DNA from: Sulfurovum sp.
GTDB lineage: Bacteria; Campylobacterota; Campylobacteria; Campylobacterales; Sulfurovaceae
Length of the DNA stretch: 50,116 bases
NCBI GenBank assembly: GCA_012329065.1
Contig: JAAXPZ010000022.1
Location: forward strand, 1-50,116
Reading direction: 5' to 3'
Program-made: the position numbers and the translations under genes
The notes under the pieces: model-generated
Seen by the model: the letters and a program-made list of their open reading frames with translations, nothing else
The model's database searches: none
Told to the model about the DNA's origin: nothing
Shown here: piece after piece, positions 33,415-44,700 of the stretch
How the letters are laid out: the number at the start of each line of letters is the position of its first letter
Position numbering within the stretch: the first letter of the stretch is position 1

Positions 33415-34407
33415 TTGGAAACACTTCAAAAGAAAATAGAAGAGGCTTCATCACTAGAAGAACTCGAAAAAATTCGTGTTGAGTTGTTTGGCAAAAAAGG
33501 TATTCTTTCTGCTGAGTTTGCCAAACTAAAAGATATACCTGGTCCAGAAAAAAAGGTATTTGCTGAGGGGCTAAACAAAACAAAAGTACTACTTCAAGAT
33601 AGTTTTGATAAAAAACTTGCAGTACTAAAAAGTATTGCACTAGAAAAGCAGCTCAAAGCAGAAAGTATCGATGTTTCACTCTATAGCAACCTGAGAGAAA
33701 AAGGGGCACTACATCCAGTAGCACAGACTATGGATAAAATTATTGACTATTTTGTATCCCTCAACTTCTCCGTAGAGACTGGGCCTATGTCTGAAGACGA
33801 TTTCCATAATTTTGAAGCACTCAATCTTCCCAAATATCACCCTGCCAGAGATATGCAAGATACCTTCTATTTCGCTGATGGAATGTTGCTGCGTACACAC
33901 ACTTCCCCTACCCAAATACGCACAATGCTCAAAGAAAAACCACCTATACGCATGATAGCACCTGGTGCTGTTTTTCGTAGGGATTACGACCTGACACATA
34001 CACCAATGTTTCACCAAGTCGAAGGCTTGGTTGTTGAAGAGAAGGGAAAAGTAAGCTTTGCTAATCTAAAAGCCATTCTCACAGATTTTCTGCACCATAT
34101 GTTTGGCGATGTCGATATCAGGTTTCGTCCTAGCTTCTTCCCGTTCACTGAGCCATCAGCTGAAGTAGATATTAGTTGTATATTCTGCAAAAGCAATGGC
34201 TGTCGCGTCTGCTCTCATACGGGCTGGCTAGAAGTACTGGGTAGCGGAGTAGTAGATCCAAATGTTTTCAAAGCAGTCGGCTACGATAATGTAAGTGGCT
34301 ATGCTTTTGGTCTTGGTGTGGAGCGGTTTGCGATGCTGATGCATGAGATACCTGATCTTAGAAGCCTTTTTGAGGGTGATATTCGTTTATTGGAGCAGTT
34401 TAGATGA
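33415..34407 (+). CDS. pheS: Phenylalanine-tRNA ligase alpha subunit
   Basis: A 330-residue class II synthetase subunit. The N-terminal coiled part ([41 protein letters not shown]) is followed by the catalytic domain: motif 2 [32 protein letters not shown], the region [18 protein letters not shown] and motif 3 [22 protein letters not shown]. The cysteines in [17 protein letters not shown] are a zinc-type insertion common in this family. The start is TTG, chosen because AGAGG lies at the right distance and the ATG four bases upstream is out of frame. It overlaps pheT by four bases. Confidence 0.96.
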   Translation: METLQKKIEEASSLEELEKIRVELFGKKGILSAEFAKLKDIPGPEKKVFAEGLNKTKVLLQDSFDKKLAVLKSIALEKQLKAESIDVSLYSNLREKGALHPVAQTMDKIIDYFVSLNFSVETGPMSEDDFHNFEALNLPKYHPARDMQDTFYFADGMLLRTHTSPTQIRTMLKEKPPIRMIAPGAVFRRDYDLTHTPMFHQVEGLVVEEKGKVSFANLKAILTDFLHHMFGDVDIRFRPSFFPFTEPSAEVDISCIFCKSNGCRVCSHTGWLEVLGSGVVDPNVFKAVGYDNVSGYAFGLGVERFAMLMHEIPDLRSLFEGDIRLLEQFR

Positions 34408-36743
34408 TAGTAACAAGAAGTTGGCTCGAAGAGTTTATAGATCTAAGCGATGTCTCCAATAAAAAGCTTTACCAAACATTCAATGCTATTGGTCTAGAAG
34501 TAGACACAATAGAACACATAAAAATCCCAAATGGGGTTGTCGTAGGGAAGGTGTTATCATGCGAAAAGCATCCTGATGCAGACAAGTTGAGTGTATGTCA
34601 GATAGATATCGGAGAAGATACCAAGCAAATAGTCTGCGGTGCTAAAAATATATCAAATGGACAATTTGTAGCAGTTGCAACAATAGGCAGCATCCTAAGC
34701 AAAGATTTCCATATAAAACCTACAGAATTGAGAGGTGTTGCTAGTGATGGCATGGTTTGCTCAAGTACTGAACTTGGATTGCCAAAAATAAATAGCGGCA
34801 TTATGATACTTGATGAGAGCATTGGGGCACTAGAGATTGGAAAAAATATCAACCAGTATTCCAAAATAGCTGATACAGTAATTGAGCTAGAGCTAACTGC
34901 AAATCGTGGTGACTGTCTAAGCATCCATGGTGTTGCTAGAGATCTAAGTGCTTCACTAAATAAAGACATCAAAACTTTCAACTTCGAAAGTAACAACAAG
35001 TCAAAAGTTGCTATAGCTAGGAAATTTAGCATAACAAATCATAGTGACACACCTTTAAGCCTACAATATAAGCTTTCTCAAAATAAACAGATAAGAAACA
35101 GTAATTTACTTATAAACATACGCTTAGGATTTGTTGGGCTGGAGCTTGCAGATTCTATTTCAAATATAGTCCGCTATAGTACGCATGCTACAGGTGTTAT
35201 TTTGAGAGCATATGACAGTGAAAAGCTTCAAAATGGCGACCAAAGCACAGTGCTTACTCTTACAGAAGAGGGAAACAAATTAGTTACTATTAAAAAAGAA
35301 TCTTCTCTGCTTTCAACAATAGGGGTCAATCAAGCACAAGAGTATCTGCCAGATGATAAAAGTAAAGCAATACTCTTTGAGGCAAGTTACATTGAACCCG
35401 AAATACTCATAGAGGGTCTTGCTAGTAGCAAAATAGAATCAGATATGCTTTACTATAAAACATCCAGAGGTAGTGAGCCTGACCTTATTTTTGGAATGCG
35501 GTATCTAGAGTGGGGATGCTCTATATTTTTTGATTTTCACTTTGCAAATAGCTCACTAGTCGTAGAAAGTGAAAAGGATGAGAGAATCATAGCTGTCAAC
35601 TTCCAAGAGCTTAATGATATCATCGGTCAAAAGACAGGAAAAAGTGAAGTCAGCAACATACTCACTAGACTTGGATTTAAGATACACAGAAACAAAGGAT
35701 CGGAGAGTTTTGGCATCCTTGCCCCTCCTCATCGTCACGATATCCTGCACATACAAGATGTTGCGGAAGAGATATTGCGTATCGTAGGCATAAACAATAT
35801 AGATGCAAAGCCTCTTGAGTTGACCGAAAAAGTAAGACTTACAAACAGTACAACCTTATACAGAGCCAAAAGAGACCTCAGAGTCAGAGCTACAGGGAGA
35901 GGCTTTTTTGAAGCAGTCACTTATGCTTTTTGTGATCAATCAAAACTTGAAAAATACGGATTTGACACTCTTGACGAGTCACTAAAACTTCTAAACCCTA
36001 TAGCAGAAGAATTTAATACCATGCGAAGCACACTACTGATCAATCTACTTGATTCTGTCAAAAGAAATATAAACTACGGTATCAAGCGTATTCCTCTTTT
36101 TGAAATAGGAACAGTTTTTGATAAGCAAAGAAATGAAAGTGAGCATATTGCTTTTGTCTGGAGTGGACATATAGACAGTGAGTCTATTGACAACCAAGGC
36201 AAAGCAGAGACCATTAGCTTTCCCTTCTTTGTCAAAGAACTTACTGCAATCATAGGAGAAGTGGAGTTGGTCACATGTAAGAGCAAAAATGGATTAATGC
36301 ACCCATACCAATCTGCCCATATCATAAAAAAAGAGCAGATTATTGGTTTTGTAAGCAAACTACATCCATTAGCATCTGACACATATGCGATTCCAGATAC
36401 TTTTGTCGCAGAGATGAGCTTTGCTGCTCTTATGCCAGAACATATTTCAGTAAGCACCATATCAAATTATCAAGGTGTTTACAAAGATCTCAGTATTGTT
36501 ATTGATAAAGATATGCCATACTCAAAAATTTCACAGACTATTGGGGAGATTGAAAATAGTATCCTGAAGAGATTCTATCCTATAGATGTATATAAAGACC
36601 AATCTCTGGCTGAGCGAAAGAGTGTTACTATTAGGTTTTTTATCCAGTCAACAGAAGGCACTATGTCTGATAACATGATAGATGATTTAATGCAAGATAT
36701 TCTACAAAAACTAGAAACTGACCTAGGGGCTAAAATCAGATGA
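34404..36743 (+). CDS. pheT: Phenylalanine-tRNA ligase beta subunit
   Basis: A 779-residue beta subunit, which with PheS forms the heterotetramer that charges tRNA-Phe. It begins [34 protein letters not shown]. The tRNA-binding OB domain ([27 protein letters not shown]) follows, then B1/B5 domains with the RGD-like [21 protein letters not shown], the editing-type B3/B4 region and a C-terminal anticodon-binding domain ([32 protein letters not shown]...[17 protein letters not shown]). Overlaps by four bases with both neighbours (pheS and aroA) indicate a translationally coupled operon. Confidence 0.96.
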   Translation: MIVTRSWLEEFIDLSDVSNKKLYQTFNAIGLEVDTIEHIKIPNGVVVGKVLSCEKHPDADKLSVCQIDIGEDTKQIVCGAKNISNGQFVAVATIGSILSKDFHIKPTELRGVASDGMVCSSTELGLPKINSGIMILDESIGALEIGKNINQYSKIADTVIELELTANRGDCLSIHGVARDLSASLNKDIKTFNFESNNKSKVAIARKFSITNHSDTPLSLQYKLSQNKQIRNSNLLINIRLGFVGLELADSISNIVRYSTHATGVILRAYDSEKLQNGDQSTVLTLTEEGNKLVTIKKESSLLSTIGVNQAQEYLPDDKSKAILFEASYIEPEILIEGLASSKIESDMLYYKTSRGSEPDLIFGMRYLEWGCSIFFDFHFANSSLVVESEKDERIIAVNFQELNDIIGQKTGKSEVSNILTRLGFKIHRNKGSESFGILAPPHRHDILHIQDVAEEILRIVGINNIDAKPLELTEKVRLTNSTTLYRAKRDLRVRATGRGFFEAVTYAFCDQSKLEKYGFDTLDESLKLLNPIAEEFNTMRSTLLINLLDSVKRNINYGIKRIPLFEIGTVFDKQRNESEHIAFVWSGHIDSESIDNQGKAETISFPFFVKELTAIIGEVELVTCKSKNGLMHPYQSAHIIKKEQIIGFVSKLHPLASDTYAIPDTFVAEMSFAALMPEHISVSTISNYQGVYKDLSIVIDKDMPYSKISQTIGEIENSILKRFYPIDVYKDQSLAERKSVTIRFFIQSTEGTMSDNMIDDLMQDILQKLETDLGAKIR

Positions 36744-38020
36744 AAAATATAACTATAGCTCCTATTAAAAAATCTTTCTCTTTTGTCTGCGAAAATATAG
36801 CTGCAGACAAGTCCATATCTCACAGATCTGCAATGTTTGCTCTACTAAGCGATAAACCTTCTGTAATCAAAAACTTTTTACAGGGAGAAGATACGCTCAA
36901 TTCACTCAACATCATAGAGCAACTTGGAGCAAAAATAAAAAGAACTGGAATGGATCTGAGTATTACGCCACCAAGATTCCTAATAGAACCAAACGATGTG
37001 CTGTATTGTGGCAATGCAGGCACTGGCATGAGGCTTTTTTGTGGTCTCCTTTCTGGATTTGAGGGCAGTTTTGTATTGACGGGTGACAAGTACCTTAGGG
37101 GAAGACCCATGAATAGAGTTGTAAAGCCATTATGTATCATTGGTGCTCATATCGACGGGAGAGAGAATGGCAATCTCGCACCATTGCATATCAGAGGTGC
37201 TAAACTTAAATCATTTCGCTACGAATCTCCCATAGACTCTGCACAGATCAAGTCAGCTCTCATACTGGCTGCCTTAAAGGCTGACGAACCAAGCTACTAC
37301 AAAGAGTCTATCTTAAGTAGGGATCATACAGAAAGAATGCTCAGTGGCATGGGTGCAAATATCTCTACAGATAATGAAGGGTGGATCAAAATAGTACCTA
37401 TCCAACATCCTCTTGCACCCCTTCATATGACCATCCCTGCTGATCCATCAAGTGGGTTCTTTTTTGCTATTGCAGCTGCTATTATTCCTGATGCCAAGAT
37501 CACTCTAAGAAATGTTTCACTGAACTCTACTAGGATAGAGGCATATAGAGCTCTTGAGAGGATGGGGGTATCTATAGAGTATGAGCTAAAAGAGAATATA
37601 TATGAACCAATAGGTGACATTACAGTTGCTCATCAGGGAGAATTAAGGGCTATTGATATAGATTCAAATATCGCATGGCTAATAGATGAGCTACCAGCAT
37701 TATCTATAGCCATGAGTATCGCAAAAGGCACAAGCACGGTTCGCAATGCCAAAGAGCTCAGGGTCAAAGAAAGTGATCGCATCTCTACTGTACTCAAAGG
37801 ACTCAACCTTGCAGGAATTGAGACTAAAGAGAAAGATGACGGATATGATATTGTTGGGGGTGCTCTCAAGCAAGCAACGATCAATAGCCACGGCGATCAT
37901 CGTATTGCCATGAGCTTTGCTATTGCTGGACTACTTTGCGGAATGGTAATAGAGGATGTAGTATGTATAGATACTTCCTTTCCTAACTTCCATGAGATAC
38001 TGCAAGAGCTAAAAGGGTAA
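36740..38020 (+). CDS. aroA: 3-phosphoshikimate 1-carboxyvinyltransferase (EPSP synthase)
   Basis: A 426-residue enzyme of the shikimate pathway, converting shikimate 3-phosphate plus phosphoenolpyruvate to EPSP. Diagnostic parts are the [16 protein letters not shown] entry, [65 protein letters not shown], the [15 protein letters not shown] segment and [16 protein letters not shown]. All key motifs are intact and the length is normal. It lies between pheT and ispH, an order also found in Campylobacter. Confidence 0.97.
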   Translation: MKNITIAPIKKSFSFVCENIAADKSISHRSAMFALLSDKPSVIKNFLQGEDTLNSLNIIEQLGAKIKRTGMDLSITPPRFLIEPNDVLYCGNAGTGMRLFCGLLSGFEGSFVLTGDKYLRGRPMNRVVKPLCIIGAHIDGRENGNLAPLHIRGAKLKSFRYESPIDSAQIKSALILAALKADEPSYYKESILSRDHTERMLSGMGANISTDNEGWIKIVPIQHPLAPLHMTIPADPSSGFFFAIAAAIIPDAKITLRNVSLNSTRIEAYRALERMGVSIEYELKENIYEPIGDITVAHQGELRAIDIDSNIAWLIDELPALSIAMSIAKGTSTVRNAKELRVKESDRISTVLKGLNLAGIETKEKDDGYDIVGGALKQATINSHGDHRIAMSFAIAGLLCGMVIEDVVCIDTSFPNFHEILQELKG

Positions 38021-38022
38021 AA

Positions 38023-38856
38023 ATGGAGATAAAATTAGCATCCTCATATGGGTTTTGTTTTGGGGTCAAAAGAGCTATTAAAATAGCGGAAAAGAGCCAC
38101 GGTAGTGCAACATATGGTCCCCTAATACACAACAAAGATGAAATCAACAGACTCAAAGAGGGCTTCAATGTAGGGCTTGCAGAAAATATGTCCGACACGG
38201 AGGCATATAACTCTATCGTCATAAGAACACACGGAATCCCCAAAGAAGAGTTATCACAACTAGAAACAGAAGGCAAACAAATCTCTGATGCGACATGCCC
38301 TTTTGTGACCACCCCACAGCAAATAGTAGAAGACATGAGTAGTAAAGGTTACACTATTGTCATTTTTGGAGATGCAGACCATCCAGAGATTAAAGGGGTC
38401 ATTAGCTATGCGAAAGATCTGCAAGATGCATTTGTTGTCCTCGATGAAAGAGAACTAAAAAGCCTACCGCTCAAATCAAAAGTGGCAATTGTCGCACAAA
38501 CCACAAGAAAACCTACAGATTTCATGAAAATAGTTAACAAACTCATTCTTCAAACAAAAGAAGTAAGAGTTTTTAACACTATATGCAACGCAACATTTGA
38601 AAATCAAGATGCAGCAGCCTCCCTTGCGGAAGAAGCAGATGTGATGATAGTAATAGGTGGTAGAAACTCATCCAATACAAAGCAACTATACTCAATTTGC
38701 AAAAACTACTGTACCGATAGTCACTTGATAGAAAACGAAAAAGAACTAAAGCCAGAATGGTTCAATAAAAAAGGGTTGTGTGGCATCAGTGCAGGTGCTT
38801 CCACTCCTGATTGGGTCGTTCAAAATGTTATAAATGGAATCAAAACAATACTCTGA
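38023..38856 (+). CDS. ispH: 4-hydroxy-3-methylbut-2-enyl diphosphate reductase
   Basis: A 277-residue [4Fe-4S] enzyme, last step of the non-mevalonate isoprenoid pathway, making IPP and DMAPP. Cluster cysteines are at residues 12 (YGFCFGVKRA), about 92 (DATCPFVT) and about 188 (NTICNATFENQDAA). Other family features are RTHGIPKEEL, the DADHPEIKGVISYA segment, VIGGRNSSNTKQLYSICK and GISAGASTPDWVVQNVI. It starts three bases after aroA. Confidence 0.97.
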   Translation: MEIKLASSYGFCFGVKRAIKIAEKSHGSATYGPLIHNKDEINRLKEGFNVGLAENMSDTEAYNSIVIRTHGIPKEELSQLETEGKQISDATCPFVTTPQQIVEDMSSKGYTIVIFGDADHPEIKGVISYAKDLQDAFVVLDERELKSLPLKSKVAIVAQTTRKPTDFMKIVNKLILQTKEVRVFNTICNATFENQDAAASLAEEADVMIVIGGRNSSNTKQLYSICKNYCTDSHLIENEKELKPEWFNKKGLCGISAGASTPDWVVQNVINGIKTIL

Positions 38857-38879
38857 CAGCAGTTTTAAATAAAAGATAG

Positions 38880-38885
38880 TATAAT
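38880..38885 (+). promoter_or_regulatory. Likely -10 element of the rpsA promoter
   Basis: TATAAT lies 34 bases before the rpsA ATG in the short gap after ispH. A separate promoter would let ribosomal protein S1 be made at a higher level than the upstream enzymes. Confidence 0.5.
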
Positions 38886-38918
38886 TACGCCAAATTAGGC
38901 AAACAGAAGGATAGGTAA

Positions 38919-40565
38919 ATGAAGTTCGAAGATATCGAAGTAGAAGAAGTTGATTTTGAAGCGATGCTTGAGGAGTCGTTTAAAAAAACAGAATCAAAAA
39001 GTGACTTAATAGAAGGAACTGTTGTAAAGATAGATGAGGCAGAAAATCAAACCGTTATAGACATAGGTGGTGGTAGAGACTCTGTGCTCTCTCTCGATGA
39101 GATCAAAGATGAAAATGAAAATATACTTTTCAAGGTCGGTGATCCTATAAACATAGTCACTATGGGTAGAGGTAGAATCTCCTATCTTGCTGCACAAAAA
39201 AGAGTTGCTCTAAATGAATTTATAGAATCATATAACCCTGAAGAAGAACAAATTGTAGAAGGTGTTGTTACCAAAAAGAATAAAGGTGGTTATGTTGTAG
39301 AGGTAGATGGTCTAGAATTCTTTATGCCAAGAACCCTATCATACCTTAGTGCGAAGATTGAAGCAATAGGAAAAAAAGTCAAAGCATTAATAGTAAAAGT
39401 AGATAAAAATAGGGGCTCTGTAGTAATCTCCAGAAAAGAACTCATCGAAAGAGATAAGGCAAAATCACAAGAGATTGTAGGCAAACTGCTTGAAAGTAAA
39501 GATCCAGTAATTGGCATAGTGAAGAAAATTACAAGCTATGGTATGTTTGTAGATGTGGGTGGCATGGACGGACTTGTTCACTATTCTCAGATTTCGCACA
39601 AAGGACCAGTAAATCCATCTAAGTATTTTGAAGAAGGCGACGAAGTCAGCGTAATCGCACTAGACTACGACAAGAAAAAAAAGCATCTATCACTATCCAT
39701 TAAAGATGCAAGCTCTGACCCTTGGCAAGAAATTGATGATATTCTTGGAGTAGGCGACACTGTAACTGTCACTATAAGTAACATTGAGCCGTATGGTGTG
39801 TTTGTAGACTTAGGAGAGGATCTTGAAGCATTTTTGCATGTATCAGAGGTTTCTTGGGACAAAAATGTAAAGCATCCTAAAGACTATATGAATATAGATG
39901 ATGAAATTAATGTAGAAATCATCGAAATAGACAAAGAAAAAAGAAGACTCAGAGTAAGCTTAAAAACACTTTTGCCAAAACCGATGGAAGCATTCACTCG
40001 CAATCACAAGACTGGAGATATACTTACAGGCACAGTCACTTCACTGACAGACTTCGGAGCATTTGTGAAGCTTGACAATATTGAGGGGCTACTGCATAAC
40101 CAAGAGACATCTTGGGATAAAAGCGTAAATGCCAAAGATATTTTTAAAACTGGGGACGAAGTCGAAGTAAAAATTATCAAAATTGACTCTGACGCTGGAA
40201 AAATATCACTAAGCAAAAAAGCATTAGAGGACTCACCTGTGGATGAGTTCGCTAAAACGCATAAAAACGGTGACATAGTTACTGGTACTGTAAAAGACAA
40301 GAAAGACTTCGGTGTATTTGTTGCAATTAATAGCAGTATCGATGCTTTGATCAGAACAGAAGATCTATATCCGTTAAAGTTTGATGAAATTGAAAAAGAC
40401 CAAGAGATCAGGGCAGTTATTAGTTTTATAGACTCTCAAAGTGGAAGAATCAGAATATCAGTCAAGAGACTTGAAAGACAAGAAGAAAGACAAGCACTTG
40501 ATTCTCTTAATAGTGAGCAAGACGACAGCATGACGCTCGGTGACCTAATCAAAGATAAATTCTAA
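38919..40565 (+). CDS. rpsA: 30S ribosomal protein S1
   Basis: A 548-residue ribosomal protein with six S1 (OB-fold) domains. They begin at EGTVVKIDEAENQTVIDIGG, EGVVTKKNKGGYVVEVDGLEFFMP, IGIVKKITSYGMFVDVGGMDGLVHYSQIS, VTISNIEPYGVFVDLGEDLEAFLHVSEVSW, TGTVTSLTDFGAFVKLDNIEGLLHNQETSW and TGTVKDKKDFGVFVAINSSIDALIRTEDL. The first two are the divergent ribosome-binding domains, the others the RNA-binding ones. It binds mRNA leaders and helps start translation of messages with structured or weak Shine-Dalgarno sites. It begins 62 bases after ispH, after a -10 box and a GAAGGA site. Confidence 0.97.
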   Translation: MKFEDIEVEEVDFEAMLEESFKKTESKSDLIEGTVVKIDEAENQTVIDIGGGRDSVLSLDEIKDENENILFKVGDPINIVTMGRGRISYLAAQKRVALNEFIESYNPEEEQIVEGVVTKKNKGGYVVEVDGLEFFMPRTLSYLSAKIEAIGKKVKALIVKVDKNRGSVVISRKELIERDKAKSQEIVGKLLESKDPVIGIVKKITSYGMFVDVGGMDGLVHYSQISHKGPVNPSKYFEEGDEVSVIALDYDKKKKHLSLSIKDASSDPWQEIDDILGVGDTVTVTISNIEPYGVFVDLGEDLEAFLHVSEVSWDKNVKHPKDYMNIDDEINVEIIEIDKEKRRLRVSLKTLLPKPMEAFTRNHKTGDILTGTVTSLTDFGAFVKLDNIEGLLHNQETSWDKSVNAKDIFKTGDEVEVKIIKIDSDAGKISLSKKALEDSPVDEFAKTHKNGDIVTGTVKDKKDFGVFVAINSSIDALIRTEDLYPLKFDEIEKDQEIRAVISFIDSQSGRIRISVKRLERQEERQALDSLNSEQDDSMTLGDLIKDKF

Positions 40566-40576
40566 TAAGAAAAAAT

Positions 40577-42160
40577 ATGACAATAATAGTATGTGACCAT
40601 ATTCATGAAAAAGGGCTAGATATTCTAGCCTCTGATTCTTCAATAAAAGTGATAAATGCAGCAGATGAGCCCAAAGATATACTTTTAGAAAAGTTTATTC
40701 CCCAAGCAGATATTGCCATCACAAGAAGCTCTACGAATATAGATGATAGTTTTTTAGAAAGAGCTCACAAGCTTAAAGCAATTGTTCGTGCAGGTGTTGG
40801 TGTAGACAATGTAGATATTCCAAGTTGTAGCAAACTTGGGATTGTTGTTATGAACATCCCCACCGCGAATACTATTGCAGCAGTAGAGCTGACAATGGCA
40901 CATCTGCTTAGCTGTGTAAGAAAATTTCCATATGCCCACAATAACCTTAAAATTGACAAAGTTTGGAGACGGCAGGATTGGTATGGCTCTGAACTAAAAG
41001 GCAAAAAACTTGGTATCATTGGTTTTGGAAATATTGGCTCTCGTGTGGCAAAAAGGGCACAAGCTTTCGAAATGGATATCATGACTTATGACCCATACAT
41101 AAATCCATGTAAAGCAACTGATTTAGACATCGCTTACACAACTGACTTTAATGATATTCTCACTTGCGATATCATCACAATACATACTCCAAAAACCGAT
41201 GAAACGATTAATATAATTTCTGATGAAGAGATAAGCAGAATGAAAGATGGTGTCATTCTCATAAACTGTGCCAGAGGTGGATTATACAATGAAAGAGCAT
41301 TATTTAATGGACTAAAACAGCGCAAAATTGCAATGGCAGGCATTGATGTTTTCGATACGGAACCAGCGATAGATCATCCACTTTTAGATCTGGATAATAT
41401 TATAGTCACACCTCATCTAGGAGCCAATACAAAAGAGTCCCAACAAAATATAGCCATTCAGGCAGCAGAAAATGCAATCTCCTCCGCAAAAGGCATATCA
41501 TATCCAAATGCACTAAATCTTCCTATCAAAGAGAGTGAGCTACCTGATTTTTTACGCCCTTATTTAGAATTAACACAAAAAATTGGACATATGAGTGCTC
41601 AGCTAGCTAAAAGTGGGATACAATCCATGAGGCTAACTACTTACGGAGAAGTTTCCGAACATATAGAATCTCTTTCAACTTTTGCTACTGTTGGCGTACT
41701 CAAGGAATCACTTGGCGATCAGATCAATTATGTAAACGCGAAACATGTTGCAAAAGATAGAGGCATGGAAATCGAAAAAGATATTTCAGAATCAGATACA
41801 GGATTTAAAAATATTGTTACCGTCAGGCTCACAACTCAAAACGGAAGCGTGTTCAAAATAAGCGGTACAGTACTTGGTGACTCTGCTCAAAGGATTATAG
41901 GTATTGACGGGTATGAATTGGAGCTTGAACCAAAAGGACAACTCATACTTTTTAAGAACAATGATGAACCTGGTGTTGTTGGTGATGTAGGTCACATCAT
42001 AGCACAACACAAAATAAACATATCAGATTTTAGACTTAGTAGAGACGGCAAAGGTCAAGCTTTGGCAGTAGTTAAATCAGATGGCATCATCACTAAAGAA
42101 CTTTTGTCTGATTTGGAGAAACTAGAAGCTTGCATAAGTGTTAGATCAGCCATTTTATAA
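40577..42160 (+). CDS. serA: D-3-phosphoglycerate dehydrogenase
   Basis: A 527-residue enzyme, first step of serine synthesis, oxidising 3-phosphoglycerate to 3-phosphohydroxypyruvate with NAD. The substrate and NAD domains show VRAGVGVDNVDIPSCSKLGIVVMNIPTANTIAAVELTMAHLL, the nucleotide motif LGIIGFGNIGSRVAKRAQAF, INCARGGLYNERALFNGL and VTPHLGANTKESQQN with the catalytic His. The long C-terminal part has the intermediate (ASB) domain and a final ACT-type domain (LILFKNNDEPGVVGDVGHIIAQHKINISDFRL) likely to mediate serine feedback. It starts 11 bases after rpsA and ends 15 bases before the convergent exonuclease gene. Confidence 0.96.
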   Translation: MTIIVCDHIHEKGLDILASDSSIKVINAADEPKDILLEKFIPQADIAITRSSTNIDDSFLERAHKLKAIVRAGVGVDNVDIPSCSKLGIVVMNIPTANTIAAVELTMAHLLSCVRKFPYAHNNLKIDKVWRRQDWYGSELKGKKLGIIGFGNIGSRVAKRAQAFEMDIMTYDPYINPCKATDLDIAYTTDFNDILTCDIITIHTPKTDETINIISDEEISRMKDGVILINCARGGLYNERALFNGLKQRKIAMAGIDVFDTEPAIDHPLLDLDNIIVTPHLGANTKESQQNIAIQAAENAISSAKGISYPNALNLPIKESELPDFLRPYLELTQKIGHMSAQLAKSGIQSMRLTTYGEVSEHIESLSTFATVGVLKESLGDQINYVNAKHVAKDRGMEIEKDISESDTGFKNIVTVRLTTQNGSVFKISGTVLGDSAQRIIGIDGYELELEPKGQLILFKNNDEPGVVGDVGHIIAQHKINISDFRLSRDGKGQALAVVKSDGIITKELLSDLEKLEACISVRSAIL

Positions 42161-42174
42161 TTTTTTCATATATA

Positions 42175-42804
42175 TTACGAAAAGGCACCTTTGTATTCAG
42201 GCATAGATTTAAGTTTTAGATAAATCATTGCTGACATAATAGCATCATTGAGTGCATCATGTTTACCTAAAAATGGCAACCCTAATCCATTCATAATCGT
42301 ATCAAACTTCAAGTCCACAAATTCATAAGATGAAGACTTTCTGTATCTCTTATAGTACATACTCGACAGCTCAACGGTTGGATTTGGAAGCCTAGACCCA
42401 ATAATTTTTTTAGTGTATCTACTAATTATCTTGTGATCAAAACTTATATAGTATCCAACTATTGGGCGATTTCCTATAAAGTCCAAAAGTTGTTTGATAG
42501 CCTCTTCTGGCTCCACAGCGTTAACAAGGTCACACTCTCTAATATGATGTATCTTAATGCTTTCGTGGTTTATATTGCCAGAAGGCTTCAGGAAACACTC
42601 AAAGGAGTTACTTATGCGTATTTTATCATCTCTGATAATCACTGCACCGATAGAAATGATTTCATCTTTTTTGGGATTAAGCCCTGTCGTCTCAGTATCA
42701 AGTACAACTAACTCATCACCGAAGTAGGGCTCAAAAAGTTTGATATATTCTTTGCTTTTAAGAGCTCTTTTATTTTGCCATTGCCTTAGAAATCTAAATA
42801 TCAC
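42175..42804 (-). CDS. DnaQ-like 3'-5' exonuclease
   Basis: A 209-residue DEDDh-type exonuclease: VVLDTETTGLNPKKDEIISIGAVII carries the first DxE motif, the middle GYYISFDHKIISRY has the second acidic residue, and HDALNDAIMSAMIYL has the HxxxxD motif. It is close to the polymerase III epsilon family but lies far from dnaE, in an operon with a DUF294 protein and a symporter. It starts with GTG overlapping the upstream stop (GTGA), so it is translationally coupled to that gene. Similar exonuclease genes accompany DUF4212 symporter clusters in other Proteobacteria. Its specific role there is unclear. Confidence 0.9.
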   Translation of the reverse strand: MIFRFLRQWQNKRALKSKEYIKLFEPYFGDELVVLDTETTGLNPKKDEIISIGAVIIRDDKIRISNSFECFLKPSGNINHESIKIHHIRECDLVNAVEPEEAIKQLLDFIGNRPIVGYYISFDHKIISRYTKKIIGSRLPNPTVELSSMYYKRYRKSSSYEFVDLKFDTIMNGLGLPFLGKHDALNDAIMSAMIYLKLKSMPEYKGAFS

Positions 42805-44618
42805 AAATTTTCCAAGCGGAAATGCCTAACAATAAACTTTTTAAACTGTTCAACTATTTGAAGGCTATCCTTAAAAAGATCTCTTTGAATTCTACTCAAT
42901 AGCTCTGTATCAATTACATTGTTAATGGGTTTTCCTTTTCTTACACAATCAATCTGTCGTTCGAGACGCAAATAAAGCAACACCTCAAATACCTCTATAA
43001 GCTCATCTGCCATTGAATCAGGCAGTATTTTTCTTGACTTTAGCTCTTTGATTCTTTCTACTGTTGACAGTGTGTCTATTTTATACTGCAAAGAGAGAGA
43101 TCTGGTTCCTTGTACCACAGGGAATACTCCAGCTTTTTTGATATCTACCTTTTTATCTTGGTTCAAAAGGGTAGAAAAAAATCCAACAGGTGTCTCAAAT
43201 AATGTAGTCAATTTGGCAAACCTAGCCATATAGACTTCGTTGTCAGTATCTATTTTCTTAGAAATTATGTATTTTATGCTCTCTAGTAGCTCAGGGTCTC
43301 CTGCCACACACTTTGCATCAAAAAAGATCGAGAAATGCATATAGCTATCCATATCTGGATACTCTATCCAGTGTATAATCTCTTTTTTGTACCCTTCTTC
43401 ATTTTTACACCAATATGGGTTGGACACCATGATATTGCCATCACATCGTGGATAGCCAAATGATATAAGCATTTCTGTAAACTTTTGCATGTATGGATAA
43501 TACTGGCTTGTCTCAATTCCATCACGGATTATCAGACCGTTATCCTGATCTGTACGCAATATTTGTTCTCCTCTGCCTTCACTACCCATAACAAGAAGTG
43601 CACAATCTTTTTGTAAGTTTTCTGGTAAAATCATCTCAAAAAGTTTTGAGAAAACCTTTAGATTTATCTCTGATATCAGCTTGGCTATGTATCTAGCCTT
43701 GACCCCTTGAGCATGTAGCTTTTTTACTACACTGATATAGTCCATGCTGGCTTCTCTTAGCTCGTCTATTGTTTTAGACTTCTCTATTTTGACTGTAGCT
43801 AGCCTTGAGTTGTTGGCAAAATAGCTCAAAATATCCATCTGTTCTAGCATTCCAATTATTTCACCATTTTCTCTAACCGCTACCCTCTTGATATTTTTCT
43901 GTAAAAGCAAAAGATAGACATTGAATAAAAAGTCCTCTTTGTCAACAGAGATGATTGGAAATTGTGCCATCTGGTCTATGGTTGATGCGAGATTTAATGT
44001 CTCCTCTGCCAGAGCTATCTTTATGCCACTGTCTGTAACAATACCATATTCATTGCCCTTTTTAACTACAATGGAAGAGCTTTTCATTTCCACGGATTTC
44101 TTAATCGCGACAGAAACCAATGTATCACTCGATACAATACAAGGCTCGTGAATATAACTGGCATCAACCCTGTCTACCATAAAGCTACTCAGATCCGATG
44201 ATGTCTCTTTCTTCTTGAGGTAGTTCATTCTCTCAACAACATCCATAAGATAAAACTGTTTAAATTTTTTGCTATTGTTGAGTAGCTTTATAAATCCTTT
44301 TCGACTCAACTCGTAGCATATCAAATCTTCTGTTACAATACAACTAGTTTGACTCTTATTACTTGTCAGTGCATTTGCACCAAAGCTCTCTGTTTCATGA
44401 TAGTCTCTAATAATATTTCCATCTTCATCGTAAGTCTTTACCTCACCTTTAATGACAATATACAACACGGAAGCCTCTGAGCCTATGATTATAATCTCGC
44501 TATCTTTAGCATAAAAGCCTATTTCAATATTTTCTATAGCTAGATCTAGCCCCGTATCACTTAAGTCAGAAAAAGGGCATATGGATTTTAAAAACTCTTT
44601 TTGATCACTGAAACTCAA
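42801..44618 (-). CDS. cNMP-binding, CBS and DUF294 nucleotidyltransferase-like signalling protein
   Basis: A 605-residue multidomain cytoplasmic protein. It begins with a cyclic-nucleotide-binding-like domain (residues about 15-130, IEIGFYAKDSEIIIIGSEASVLYIVIKGEVKTYDEDGN). A CBS pair follows at about 150-270 (SSIVVKKGNEYGIVTD..., VAVRENGEIIGMLEQMDIL). Next is a DUF294 GlnD-like nucleotidyltransferase domain with LLVMGSEGRGEQILRTDQDNGLII; the GSEGRxE and DxD-like RTDQDNG residues are the likely active site. A helical C-terminal domain ends it. It overlaps the DnaQ-like gene by four bases and lies 117 bases after the symporter, past a terminator. The combination is known from acetate/solute symporter operons and may sense nucleotides to control the transporter (inference). 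Confidence 0.92.
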   Translation of the reverse strand: MSFSDQKEFLKSICPFSDLSDTGLDLAIENIEIGFYAKDSEIIIIGSEASVLYIVIKGEVKTYDEDGNIIRDYHETESFGANALTSNKSQTSCIVTEDLICYELSRKGFIKLLNNSKKFKQFYLMDVVERMNYLKKKETSSDLSSFMVDRVDASYIHEPCIVSSDTLVSVAIKKSVEMKSSSIVVKKGNEYGIVTDSGIKIALAEETLNLASTIDQMAQFPIISVDKEDFLFNVYLLLLQKNIKRVAVRENGEIIGMLEQMDILSYFANNSRLATVKIEKSKTIDELREASMDYISVVKKLHAQGVKARYIAKLISEINLKVFSKLFEMILPENLQKDCALLVMGSEGRGEQILRTDQDNGLIIRDGIETSQYYPYMQKFTEMLISFGYPRCDGNIMVSNPYWCKNEEGYKKEIIHWIEYPDMDSYMHFSIFFDAKCVAGDPELLESIKYIISKKIDTDNEVYMARFAKLTTLFETPVGFFSTLLNQDKKVDIKKAGVFPVVQGTRSLSLQYKIDTLSTVERIKELKSRKILPDSMADELIEVFEVLLYLRLERQIDCVRKGKPINNVIDTELLSRIQRDLFKDSLQIVEQFKKFIVRHFRLENL

Positions 44619-44700
44619 GGGGTGTATCCTTATATTTATATATAAGTATATTGTTCATGCATGGCTTCACCAATACACTCATATATTAATATCGTAGACA